NCBI GenBank assembly: GCA_002709915.1 | Contig: PARF01000079.1 | Location: 1-32,754 of the forward strand | DNA length: 32,754 nucleotides | From: Roseibacillus sp. | GTDB lineage: Bacteria; Verrucomicrobiota; Verrucomicrobiia; Verrucomicrobiales; Akkermansiaceae | Direction of reading: 5' to 3' | Program-made: the position numbers and the translations under genes | In this document: piece by piece, positions 16,851 through 25,389 of the stretch | How the letters are laid out: each line of letters begins with the position of its first letter | Numbering within the stretch: position 1 is the stretch's first letter | Notes under the pieces: generated by a model | What the model was told of the DNA's origin: nothing | The model's database searches: none | The model's input: only the letters and a program-made list of their open reading frames with translations

Positions 16851-17675
16851 ATGTCCTATCCTGAACTGGCTGTCCATACGTTTACGACTCGTCCGTGGTC
16901 AATGTCCGAGTGTATCGAAGGTTATGCCCGGCGTGGAATCGGTGGTATTTCGGTTTGGAGAGAGACATTGGAAGGGGAAGACCTTTGCTCGGTCAGGAAG
17001 CATATTTGCGACGCAGGTCTGAAGGGGCTCGCCTTGGTGCGCGGCGGGTTCTTCACGGGTTCGTCAGCGGAGATAAGGCGAGAAGCGATTGAAAAAAACC
17101 GTGAATGCCTGAAGGAGGCAGAAGCTCTTGGCCTTCCTCAGGTGGTGCTCGTATGTGGTGCGACTCCGGGTCAGACTGCCAGACAGAATTACGAGCAGAT
17201 CCGCGATGGAATCGGAGTGATCGCGGGAGAGGCGGAGCGAATGGGAATACGTCTTGCAATCGAGCCTTTGCACCCCGTTTACGCTGGCGATCGTTCCGGG
17301 ATATGTTCCCTGCGTGACGCTAATGCCCTTGCCGAGGAGTTATCGCTGCCCAATGTCGGGGTGGCAGTCGATGTCTATCATGTCTTCTGGGAGGTGGATC
17401 TACGTGAACAGTTGCAGCGCTGTGCGGACAATGGCTGGCTGGACGCCTACCACATATGTGATTTCAAGCCTGATCAGGAGGATGTTCTCCTCGATCGGGG
17501 GATTATGGGAGAAGGCTGTATTGCTCTTGGGGAAATCGACCAGTGGGTCAAAGAGGCCGGGTTTGATGGCCGCCGCGAAGTTGAGATATTTTCGCGCAAA
17601 TGGTGGGACGAGGATCAGGATAAGTTTCTGGATCGTATCCTGGAATCCTATGAAAAGGTGTATCGTGTCGAATAA
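16851..17675 (+). CDS. Sugar phosphate isomerase/epimerase (xylose isomerase-like TIM barrel)
   Basis: The ATG at 16851 (MSYPELAVHTF) is preferred; the ORF-track start at 16836 is a TTG. The 274-residue product is an AP-endonuclease-2/xylose-isomerase-like barrel. Probable metal ligands are the Glu in LAIEPLHP, Asp and His in VAVDVYHVFWE, His in AYHICDFKP and the final Glu in REVEIFS. Such enzymes interconvert keto- and aldo-sugars or epimerise inososes; the substrate cannot be read from sequence. It lies between the DapA-like and oxidoreductase genes, spaced 69 and 105 bases, consistent with one operon. No Shine-Dalgarno is present. Confidence 0.88.
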   Translation: MSYPELAVHTFTTRPWSMSECIEGYARRGIGGISVWRETLEGEDLCSVRKHICDAGLKGLALVRGGFFTGSSAEIRREAIEKNRECLKEAEALGLPQVVLVCGATPGQTARQNYEQIRDGIGVIAGEAERMGIRLAIEPLHPVYAGDRSGICSLRDANALAEELSLPNVGVAVDVYHVFWEVDLREQLQRCADNGWLDAYHICDFKPDQEDVLLDRGIMGEGCIALGEIDQWVKEAGFDGRREVEIFSRKWWDEDQDKFLDRILESYEKVYRVE

Positions 17676-17780
17676 TGGAATAATGAAAGGCGAGAGTTTG
17701 ACTTGGAGTCAACCCGGTCCACCTTTTCAGCGGCAGCTGTGAAAGCCACAGGGCGCGCGTCTGTCCAAAAACTAAGCACA

Positions 17781-18959
17781 ATGAACGAGCATCGAATCGG
17801 GATTATCATGAATGGCGTCACCGGGCGCATGGGGACCAATCAACATCTCGTGCGATCCATTCTGGCGATCAGGGAGCAGGGAGGAGTCGTGTGCGGGGAC
17901 AAGAGAATCATTCCGGACGTAGTGTTGACCGGGCGCAACGAAACCAAGTTACAGAGTTTGGCAGAGCGGCATGGTGTGGAAAACTACACGACTGATCTGG
18001 ATGCGGTTCTTGCCAACGAGGCGTATCCTGTCTTTTTTGACGCATCAGGAACTCCTTACAGGGTCGGCTTCCTTGAGCGGGCGATTGAGGCGGGAAAACA
18101 CATCTATTGCGAAAAGCCTACAGCAAGTGATTATGGAGAAGCACTCGCTATTGCCGAGAAGGCAGAGCAGGCGGGGGTGAAGAACGGAAGTGTTCAGGAC
18201 AAGCTCTGGCTTCCGGGTATTCAGAAATTTCGATCTCTCCGAGACCAGGGATTTTTCGGGAAAATTCTCTCAGTGCGTGGAGAATTCGGATATTGGGTGT
18301 ATCCGGGTCACGATCCGGAACGTCCCGCGCAGCGACCAAGTTGGAATTACCGAAAAGAAGACGGGGGAGGGATCATAATCGATATGCACTGCCACTGGCG
18401 TTATGTAATCGACAACCTCTTTGGAAAAGTAACCCGTATTTTCAGTCATGCGGCTACGCACATTCCAGAGAGGGTCGATGAAAATGGAGAGGTCTACCAG
18501 TGTACAGCTGATGATTCTGCCTATGCGATCCTTCAGACAGACGCTGGAGTGGTTTGTCAGTTCAACTCCTCGTGGTGCGTTCGGGTGCGGCGTGATGAAC
18601 TGTTCACGATGCAGGTTGACGGCACTGAGGGTAGTGCGACGGTAGGCCTCCGTAAGTGTATTGTTCAATCTCGGGCCGATACTCCAACACCGGTTTGGAA
18701 TCCTGATGTGGAGAGCCCGATTGATTTCTTTAAGGACTGGGAAGAAGTACGACCACAGGAGGAATTTGAGAATGCCTTCAAAAGCCAGTGGGAGTTGTTC
18801 CTCAAGCACGTTGTCGGAGAAGAACCCTTTCCCTGGACTCTGCGGGAAGGAGCGAAAGGTGTTCAGCTTGCTGAGCTGAGCCTGCAATCGAGCAGTGAAG
18901 GTCGGTGGATTGACGTGCCTCGGGAGCAGCTTTCTCAGCTTTCTACTCAGTCGAGCTAA
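17781..18959 (+). CDS. Gfo/Idh/MocA family oxidoreductase
   Basis: The ATG at 17781 (MNEHRIGIIMNGVTGRMG) begins directly at the Rossmann nucleotide-binding loop; the ORF-track start at 17703 is a TTG adding 26 unlikely residues. The 393-residue protein has the diagnostic YCEKPTA (Lys of the EKP motif contacts cofactor and substrate) and, in the C-terminal domain, GGGIIIDMHCHWRYVIDNLFG, where the Asp-x3-His arrangement is typical. The family uses NAD(P) to oxidise or reduce sugars, inositols or their acids. With the two preceding genes it forms a probable sugar catabolic pathway. Its last 17 bases overlap the convergent FGE gene. Confidence 0.92.
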   Translation: MNEHRIGIIMNGVTGRMGTNQHLVRSILAIREQGGVVCGDKRIIPDVVLTGRNETKLQSLAERHGVENYTTDLDAVLANEAYPVFFDASGTPYRVGFLERAIEAGKHIYCEKPTASDYGEALAIAEKAEQAGVKNGSVQDKLWLPGIQKFRSLRDQGFFGKILSVRGEFGYWVYPGHDPERPAQRPSWNYRKEDGGGIIIDMHCHWRYVIDNLFGKVTRIFSHAATHIPERVDENGEVYQCTADDSAYAILQTDAGVVCQFNSSWCVRVRRDELFTMQVDGTEGSATVGLRKCIVQSRADTPTPVWNPDVESPIDFFKDWEEVRPQEEFENAFKSQWELFLKHVVGEEPFPWTLREGAKGVQLAELSLQSSSEGRWIDVPREQLSQLSTQSS

Positions 18960-19902
18960 GGGCACATCTGAAGCCGAGATGACAGGTTGTCGAGTCAGGG
19001 CTGACCTTGCTTCGGGCAGAGTTTCGGTAGCGGTTACAGTAGGATTCGTGGCAGAGAAACGATCCTCCCCGGATGACCTTTTCCGTGCCGCTCACGGGTC
19101 CCCCGGGGTCTCTGAACGGAGACTGGTTGTAATAGCGCGGGTCAAACCAATCAGCAACCCAATCCCAAGTATTACCCACCATGTTGTAGAGTCCAATATC
19201 GTTGGCTTGAAATGAGCGTGCTGGAGCCGTGCCGCAGTAGCCATCAGCACCAACATCCTTTTCCGGAAATTTTCCCTGCCATATGTTACAGCGATGTTTA
19301 CCCCCGGGGTTCAGTTCATTGCCCCACGGATAAGTCGAACCCTCTTTCCCGCCGCGGGCTGCGCATTCCCACTCCGCTTCAGTAGGAAGGCGCTTCCCCG
19401 CCCATTGGCAGAAGGCCATAGCGTCATGCCACGAGATATGGACAACCGGATGGTTCATGATCTTGCGAATATTTGTGCCGGGTCCACCAGGTTTTTTCCA
19501 GCTGGCACCCTCTACCTTTGCCCACCATTCGATGCCAAAGGCCCGGTCAAAGCTCAGGCGTTTGAGGTGCGCCTTTGGAATCTGGTTGTGAAAAACAAAA
19601 GACCATCCGAAGTGCTCCGCCTGAGACTGGTATCCGGTCGCATCCACAAAAGCAGAGAATGACTCATTGGTGACTGCGGTTTGATCAATGAAATAGTTCT
19701 CAAGGCTGACTTGGTGAACCGGGCCCTCCCCGTCTCCGCTCCAACATTCGGGTCCTTCGGCGCCCATGCAGAACATCCTTCTTCCCACCATGGTCATGCC
19801 ATTATTTGAACCAGCTTCAGGTGACCGGACGACGCATGATTTCCTGCGCCCGTAATCGCTTTGATCTCTTGAAGGGGTGCAGCAACGTTTTCCTTCCGGC
19901 AT
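18943..19902 (-). CDS. Formylglycine-generating enzyme (sulfatase maturase)
   Basis: FGE oxidises the Cys of CxPSR/CxASR in sulfatases to formylglycine using O2 and copper. The 319-residue product, taken from ATG 19902, contains the full domain: GMTMVGRRMFCMGAEG, VTNESFSAFVDATGYQ, HPVVHISWHDAMAFCQWAGKRLPTEAEWE, AARGG, YNMVGNTWDWVADW, and RGGSFLCHESYC. The latter holds the two active-site cysteines (284 and 289) seen in human SUMF1, which separates it from non-catalytic SUMF-like proteins. The longer ORF (to 20046) would run into the divergent sialidase. Residues 6-12 read RCCTPSR, which mimics the sulfatase motif. Its presence beside three Cys-type sulfatases indicates local or genome-wide maturation of them. 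Confidence 0.95.
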   Translation of the reverse strand: MPEGKRCCTPSRDQSDYGRRKSCVVRSPEAGSNNGMTMVGRRMFCMGAEGPECWSGDGEGPVHQVSLENYFIDQTAVTNESFSAFVDATGYQSQAEHFGWSFVFHNQIPKAHLKRLSFDRAFGIEWWAKVEGASWKKPGGPGTNIRKIMNHPVVHISWHDAMAFCQWAGKRLPTEAEWECAARGGKEGSTYPWGNELNPGGKHRCNIWQGKFPEKDVGADGYCGTAPARSFQANDIGLYNMVGNTWDWVADWFDPRYYNQSPFRDPGGPVSGTEKVIRGGSFLCHESYCNRYRNSARSKVSPDSTTCHLGFRCALSSTE

Positions 19903-19975
19903 ATCTCTAGCTAGCGCGGAGCATTGAGCATGTCGAATATGATTGCGATGCCTTTTAGAAGGGGCAGCTTTCAGT

Positions 19976-21154
19976 ATGCTCAGATTTCTTTTCCTTGTAG
20001 TGACTTTTTGGGAATCAGCATGTGCAGCTCCGGAGGTTACTGTCATTGACTTCAGTGCCGATCAGAAGCGGATGATCGTGGTGGACCGGGAAAAGGATCA
20101 GTATCTGGGACACGTTTCTACTTGTCTGCTGGATGACGGAAAAACCATCCTTGCGGTGTATCCCAAAGGGCATGGGCGGGGCGCTATAGTTTATAAGAAA
20201 AGTACTGATGGCGGGCGAACGTGGGGAGAGCGGCTGCCGACACCAGCGTCGTGGGCTACGTCCCGGGAGGTGCCAACCTTACATCGCATGATCGGCCCGG
20301 ACGGGAAGAAGCGCATTATCCTCTGGTCGGGCTTGTATCCCGCTCGGAATGCGATCAGCGAGGATGAAGGGGAGAGCTGGAGCGAATTGAAAAAAGTTGG
20401 GAACTGGGGGGGGATCGTAGTGATGGGAAGTCATCTTGAAATGAGAACCGGACAAGGGCACTACATGAGTGTTTTTCATGATGACGGCCGCTTTTTTTCA
20501 GAACGGGGAAAGCCGTCCAAACCGGTAGAGTTCTCTCTCTACAGAACACTGACCAAGGACGGAGGGTTGAGCTGGTCTTCCCCGGAGGTTCTTCAGAAGG
20601 ACAGCTCGGTTCATCTTTGCGAGCCTGGTCTCGTACGATCGCCGGATGGTAGTCAAATTGCGATGCTGTTGAGGGAGAACAAGCGGAGAAAGAACTCGCA
20701 TATTATGTTTTCAGACGATGAGGGTGCTACTTGGAGCAGGCCAAGAGAGCTTCCCGTTACTCTCACTGGGGATCGTCACACTTGCCGTTATGCGGCCGAT
20801 GGGCGCTTGATCATAGTGTTCAGAGGGCGTTACGCTAAGGGTAACCTTATTCCGGCTCTGGATGGAGATTGCGTGGCATGGGTTGGGCTCTACGACGATC
20901 TTGTAAAAGGCACCCCGGGACAGTATCTCCTCCGCCTTCTTGATAACAAGGTAGGCCATGACACCACATACCCCGGTGTGGAAATCCTTCCGGATGATAG
21001 TGGGTCCATCGTCGTGACGACGTATGGCCACTGGATAAAGGGCGAAGCCCCGTTTATACTGAGCACCCGATTTTCCACCACAGAACTTCCAAGTTACTCC
21101 GAAAGAGGTTCGAAGATTTTGTTGGAAGAAGACGTAATGAGGGTCCGAAAGTAG
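19976..21154 (+). CDS. Secreted BNR/Asp-box sialidase-like protein
   Basis: The ATG at 19976 gives a signal peptide (LRFLFLVVTFWESACA); the ORF-track TTG start is 33 bases upstream. The 392-residue product is a six-bladed propeller of the exo-alpha-sialidase family. Four Asp boxes are visible: STDGGRTW (76-83), SEDEGESW (128-135), TKDGGLSW (193-200) and SDDEGATW (246-253). Sialidases of this type remove terminal sialic acids, but many PVC BNR proteins have not been tested and the catalytic Arg triad was not verified. It is divergent from FGE across 73 bases. AGAAGGGG precedes the start at a slightly long distance. Confidence 0.85.
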   Translation: MLRFLFLVVTFWESACAAPEVTVIDFSADQKRMIVVDREKDQYLGHVSTCLLDDGKTILAVYPKGHGRGAIVYKKSTDGGRTWGERLPTPASWATSREVPTLHRMIGPDGKKRIILWSGLYPARNAISEDEGESWSELKKVGNWGGIVVMGSHLEMRTGQGHYMSVFHDDGRFFSERGKPSKPVEFSLYRTLTKDGGLSWSSPEVLQKDSSVHLCEPGLVRSPDGSQIAMLLRENKRRKNSHIMFSDDEGATWSRPRELPVTLTGDRHTCRYAADGRLIIVFRGRYAKGNLIPALDGDCVAWVGLYDDLVKGTPGQYLLRLLDNKVGHDTTYPGVEILPDDSGSIVVTTYGHWIKGEAPFILSTRFSTTELPSYSERGSKILLEEDVMRVRK

Positions 21155-21215
21155 GAATGTTGAGAGATTCGCGCTAAGGGCTTTGAGTTTGTGCTCGAAA
21201 GGCTACCCTCCCCCC

Positions 21216-22190
21216 GTGGAAGGAATTCCTCAGATCCTTGTCGCAGTTGTTCCGATCTATTGCCTCATGGTGGTTGGCGGAGGATTGCGGCGTGCGCGGG
21301 TGCTGGGCCCACAGATGGATGATGGACTCACCAAGCTGGTGATTCATGTGCTCTATCCGGCACTGATTCTTGATAAGGTGCTCCGGGCTGAGTTGCTGCG
21401 CGATTTTTCGGTAGTCGCTTGGGCAATCATCGTGGGATTTGCGGTGATCGTAATCGGATTAATGGTGGCTCTTCTGATAGGGCGCGTCATTGGTCTCAGA
21501 AAGGGGACGGGATGGCGTAGCTTTACTCTTACCGCAGGTGTCCAGAATTACGGCTACGTTGCAATTCCCCTGCTCATGGTTTTTTTTCCAGAAAATGAAG
21601 CCGCCGTTCTTGGCGTTCTTTTCACGCACAGTCTGGGGGTAGAACTGGGAATCTGGACGCTGGGAATGTTTATTCTGCGGGGCGAGCCCATGAAGTCGCC
21701 CCGTGAGTTCATCTCCGGTCCCATGGTGGCAGTCGTTATCGGGTTGCTCATGGTCCTTGCCCGGGTTGATACTCTGGTCGGGTATAGCAAAGTGACCCAA
21801 TTTGCGTTCGAGATCTTTCTCAATCTCCTTCACTGGCTGGGGCTTGCGGCGTTCCCTGTCGGTCTATTGCTAATTGGCACGGTGATATCCGACGTCCTCG
21901 GCAAAGAACGGTATTCGCTGCGGGTTGGATTCGGGAGCATCCTTGTAAGAATGATTGTGATGCCGATGGTGATTCTATCGATCGCGAAATTCCTGCCCGT
22001 TGTTGTTGAGTTTAAGCAAGTTCTACTTGTGCAGGCCGCCATGCCCAGTGCGGTGGCGCCGATCGTCTACGCGCGGCATTATGGCGCGAATGCAGCTGCC
22101 GCAATGCATGTCGTGATTACCACCTCGATCGTCGCGATCGTCACAATTCCGGTTACGATAGCATTCGGGCGAGTGTGGTTGGGACTGTGA
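21216..22190 (+). CDS. AEC family (auxin efflux carrier-like) transporter
   Basis: This is an integral membrane protein with about ten hydrophobic helices, in the AEC/PIN family of secondary carriers. The N-terminus IPQILVAVVPIYCLMVVGGGLRRARVLG and the following DDGLTKLVIHVLYPALIL match it, as does the C-terminal VLLVQAAMPSAVAPIVYARHYG. The ORF-track start at 21183 is TTG; the GTG at 21216 gives the family-typical short N-terminus, and TTG 21189 has AAGGG at a good distance, so the start is unsettled. Members export or import small organic acids. It follows the sialidase by 61 bases and may be co-transcribed, but the substrate is unknown. Confidence 0.85.
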   Translation: MEGIPQILVAVVPIYCLMVVGGGLRRARVLGPQMDDGLTKLVIHVLYPALILDKVLRAELLRDFSVVAWAIIVGFAVIVIGLMVALLIGRVIGLRKGTGWRSFTLTAGVQNYGYVAIPLLMVFFPENEAAVLGVLFTHSLGVELGIWTLGMFILRGEPMKSPREFISGPMVAVVIGLLMVLARVDTLVGYSKVTQFAFEIFLNLLHWLGLAAFPVGLLLIGTVISDVLGKERYSLRVGFGSILVRMIVMPMVILSIAKFLPVVVEFKQVLLVQAAMPSAVAPIVYARHYGANAAAAMHVVITTSIVAIVTIPVTIAFGRVWLGL

Positions 22191-22725
22191 GGAGAGCTCA
22201 TCTGTCGCAGGACGCGGTGAGCTCGCAAGTGGTTAAATGTGTAATCCTCTGATAATGAGAAGAATGAAGGTGTGGCCTTTCTTCCACGGGGGACTTGTGT
22301 TCGCGTCTGGAACGTCGGGGATCAAGCGTTTGGCGTCAATTCAGGGGCTTTAAACCAATAGAAACATTGAATTCTCCTCTCCGTAGCGGCCAATCAGAGG
22401 AGTCAGGGGTGAATTGACTTAAATCGTCCGGCTATTTCGCTGCCTGAGACGGAGAAAGAATGTTGATGGAAGCAGATTTCAGGCGGTTTTTACATGTTTT
22501 TACGGCCTGCAGCCGTTTCCCTTTTGCCTGTGGGGATCCACCGAGGATCTTCACTCCTAGTCACACCGTCGTGGCACGTTTTTTCTGTATGTGGAGGCTG
22601 AATTTTGCCCTAATTTGCGGGTGTGAGTCAGTCAATGAGCAGAGGTATCTGTAGATATCTTTCCTTGTTTTCTGGACGCGCTGCCGAAACACAACCAGCT
22701 TACGCTGTTATTGCTTGATCACTGC
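22191..22725. other. 535-base intergenic region
   Basis: No credible gene. The 64-residue ORF at 22460 has no recognised family and no ribosome-binding site. Just after the AEC stop, GAGCTCA and TGAGCTC form a seven-base stem without a U-tract. A nested inverted repeat lies at 22335-22418 and is listed separately. The promoter of the PSD1-DUF1501 unit must lie in the right half, but no clear hexamers were identified. Confidence 0.5.
22335..22418. repeat. Nested inverted repeats, possible structured RNA or regulatory element
   Basis: The outer arms GTCAATTCA (22335-22343) and TGAATTGAC (22410-22418) are perfectly complementary over nine bases. Inside them CTCCTCT (22374-22380) and AGAGGAG (22396-22402) form a seven-base stem with a 15-base loop. 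The element lies downstream of the AEC gene and about 300 bases before PSD1. There is no U-tract, so it is not a classical terminator. Confidence 0.35.
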
Positions 22726-25350
22726 ATGAAGACCGCTCTGCCAATCCTGTTGGGACTCTCTCTGTTCCCAACCTTTTTGACTGCCGAGGATGACATTACC
22801 AAGGTGAATGCCACCACTAAGGCATTCTGGTCCTACAAGCCCCTCCGCCGGCCGAGTGTGCCGGAGGTTAAGAATCCGGAGTGGAACCGGAGCCCAATCG
22901 ACGCCTTCCTCTTTGATCGCTTAGAGGCCAATGGACTTAAACCTAATGGCCCGGCGTCGAGACGAGAGTTGATCCGGCGGGCGAGTTTCGACATCACGGG
23001 GTTGCCTCCGACTCTGGAGGAGGTGGAGGCCTTCGAAAAGGATTCTTCTCCCGAGGCCTGGGAAAAGGTCATCGACCGGCTTCTGGCCTCGCCGCACTAT
23101 GGAGAAAAGTGGGCGCGGCACTGGCTCGATATTGTTCGATACGCTGAGTCTAACGGTTTTGAGCGGGACTCCGACAAACCACATATCTGGCGTTACCGTG
23201 ATTATGTGATCGATGCGCTGAATGCGGATCTTCCCTATGATCAGTTTCTGCTGGAACAGCTGGCAGGCGATGAGCTAGAAAAGCCTACTTCGCAGTCCAT
23301 GATTGCGACGGGATATCATCGCCTCATGCAGTGGGATGATGAACCTGCGGATCGGCTATTGCACTTGTTTGATAATCTGGATGACGACCTGCGGATTACT
23401 ACCGAGGGAATGCTGGGGATGACCGTGGGGTGCGCGCGTTGTCACGACCACAAGGGAGACCCCATTTCACAGGAAGATTACTATAGCTTCATGGCTTTTT
23501 TCCGCGGTGTAAAACAGCCCGGGAAGGGCGGAGCGAACATTGAAAATGTTGGTGGCGGGGAAGAGGATGCGGGATACCAGGCTGCTCTTGAAAAGCACGA
23601 CGCAGAAGGAGAAAGGGTTAAGGGGGAACTGGAAAGCGCCGAGAAGAAGATTGGACAACAGTTGATCAAGGCATTTCCGAGCCTCAAGGGAAGACTTAGC
23701 AGCTCAGGGGATGAATTTCTGGTCTTGCTAGGGGATGGCCGCGAGCCCAACCCCGGGAAGTGGTTTTACACTAACCGCAAGCCCTCGGCGAACTGGTCGG
23801 CGGTCAATTTTCGTGCTGAAAATGAGAAGTGGAAAAGGGGGCTTGCAGGGTTTGGAAAAGCAGGGACCCCTGGCGTCAAGGTGAACACAGAATGGAGTTC
23901 CAAGGAGCTATGGGCTCAGGGCACCTTCTTGTTGGAAAGTATTCCCGAAAAGCTGAGACTCTCGTTGATCCACGATGAGGACGTAGAGATCTTTCTGAAC
24001 GGGCAACTCGTTCTCAGGGAAAGTGGAGTCCTTGGCGATTATAAGGATTTCGATGCGGACAAGAAGTTTCTTTCTGCTCTCCAGACGGGTCGGAATGTGG
24101 TGGCGGCGAGGGTGCGACAGACGAAGGGTGGCCAGTCCTTTGATTTTGGGGTCAAGTCCTACCATGGGGAAAAGTTTACCATCGATGTGGCCCTCGCCAT
24201 GGCGAAAGCAAAGGGTGTTGATGGGGGCCTCCTCGCCAAGAGGAAAGACCTTAAAAAGCGGATTGCACAACATGCTCAGAGCCGTCCTAAGCCGACGAGC
24301 GTCAGCGCTCAGGTCGTGCAGGAGCATGGGAAAACACCGCCCCCTCTTTATGTGCACTACCGTGGTAATCCCCACGTAAAGGGAGAGAAGGTGATGACCA
24401 CGAGGATCCCGACGATCTTCGGAGGAGATGAGCTGGAGCACGAGTCTCCGGCTCATGGGCGAAACACCAGCGGGCGGCGACTGGCCCTTGCGAAGTGGAT
24501 AATCAAACCCGACAATCCCCGGACCTCGCGGGTGATCATGAATCGCCTCTGGCAGCACCACTTTGGGCGGGGAATCTGTGCTACTCCCAATGATTTTGGA
24601 TATCTCGGAGAGCGCCCAACTCATCCGGTTCTTCTCGACTGGCTCGCTACGGAACTGGTGAGTAAAAAGTGGAGCCTCAAGCAGATGCACAAGGTGATTA
24701 TGCTTTCTCAGGCCTATCAGATGTCCTCAAAGGGGCAGGCCGCAAGTTTGGCAAAAGATCCGGACAACAAATTATTCTGGCGTTTTAACATGCGCCGTTT
24801 GACTGCCGAGGAGCTGCGGGATTCAGTGCTCGCCACGACTGGGCGGTTGAACCGAAAAATGGGAGGCCCGAGTATCTTCATCAAGCTCGCGCCGGAGGTA
24901 TTGGCGACGTCCTCGACAAAGGGCGGAAAATGGGGCAATTCTCCCCCGGAAGAGCAGACTCGAAGGAGCGTATATATCAAGGTGAAGCGGTCGATCGTTC
25001 CGCCGATTCTACAGGATTTTGACTTGGCGGATACAGATGGCACCTGCCCGGTTCGCTTCCGGAGTATACTGCCCACTCAGGCCCTAGCCATGATGAACAG
25101 CACCTTTGTAAACGAAGAGGCCGTAAGTTTCGCTGAACGACTTCGATCTGAAGCCCCTGATGATCCTCGCCGGCAGGTAGGTCTTGCTCTTGAAATCGCT
25201 CTCGCCAGGTCGGCCACAGTGAGAGAGCTGGACTATGGCATGGAATTTGTAGAGGTTATGATGCGTGAACATAAGCTATCCTCTGAAGACGCTTTCAATC
25301 GATTCGCTCTCCTGGTCCTGAACCTTAACGAATTTTTCTTTGTCGACTGA
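22726..25350 (+). CDS. Secreted PSD1 protein (DUF1549/DUF1553 domains)
   Basis: The ATG at 22726 gives a signal peptide (MKTALPILLGLSLFPTFLTA); the ORF-track start is TTG. The 874-residue product has DUF1549 at about 50-265 (SPIDAFLFDRLEANGLKP, RRASFDITGLPPTLEEVEAF, YGEKWARHWLDIVRYAES). The haem-like motif GCARCHDHKGDPI lies near residue 235. A beta-sandwich-like middle section (SLIHDEDVEIFLNGQLV) follows, and DUF1553 lies at about 590-850 (VIMNRLWQHHFGRG, DFGYLGERPTHPVLLDWLA, ILPTQALAMMNS). The N-terminal PSCyt1 cytochrome domain present in many relatives is absent. Function unproven; it is nearly always paired with DUF1501, as here with 39 bases between. Confidence 0.93.
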   Translation: MKTALPILLGLSLFPTFLTAEDDITKVNATTKAFWSYKPLRRPSVPEVKNPEWNRSPIDAFLFDRLEANGLKPNGPASRRELIRRASFDITGLPPTLEEVEAFEKDSSPEAWEKVIDRLLASPHYGEKWARHWLDIVRYAESNGFERDSDKPHIWRYRDYVIDALNADLPYDQFLLEQLAGDELEKPTSQSMIATGYHRLMQWDDEPADRLLHLFDNLDDDLRITTEGMLGMTVGCARCHDHKGDPISQEDYYSFMAFFRGVKQPGKGGANIENVGGGEEDAGYQAALEKHDAEGERVKGELESAEKKIGQQLIKAFPSLKGRLSSSGDEFLVLLGDGREPNPGKWFYTNRKPSANWSAVNFRAENEKWKRGLAGFGKAGTPGVKVNTEWSSKELWAQGTFLLESIPEKLRLSLIHDEDVEIFLNGQLVLRESGVLGDYKDFDADKKFLSALQTGRNVVAARVRQTKGGQSFDFGVKSYHGEKFTIDVALAMAKAKGVDGGLLAKRKDLKKRIAQHAQSRPKPTSVSAQVVQEHGKTPPPLYVHYRGNPHVKGEKVMTTRIPTIFGGDELEHESPAHGRNTSGRRLALAKWIIKPDNPRTSRVIMNRLWQHHFGRGICATPNDFGYLGERPTHPVLLDWLATELVSKKWSLKQMHKVIMLSQAYQMSSKGQAASLAKDPDNKLFWRFNMRRLTAEELRDSVLATTGRLNRKMGGPSIFIKLAPEVLATSSTKGGKWGNSPPEEQTRRSVYIKVKRSIVPPILQDFDLADTDGTCPVRFRSILPTQALAMMNSTFVNEEAVSFAERLRSEAPDDPRRQVGLALEIALARSATVRELDYGMEFVEVMMREHKLSSEDAFNRFALLVLNLNEFFFVD

Positions 25351-25389
25351 TCGAGAAGTTCTTTTCCAATACAATTTTTCCCAAATATT

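Noticed and set aside
22460-22654. 64-residue ORF before PSD1
   Set aside because: No family, no signal and no ribosome-binding site; Cys/Phe-rich chance reading frame.
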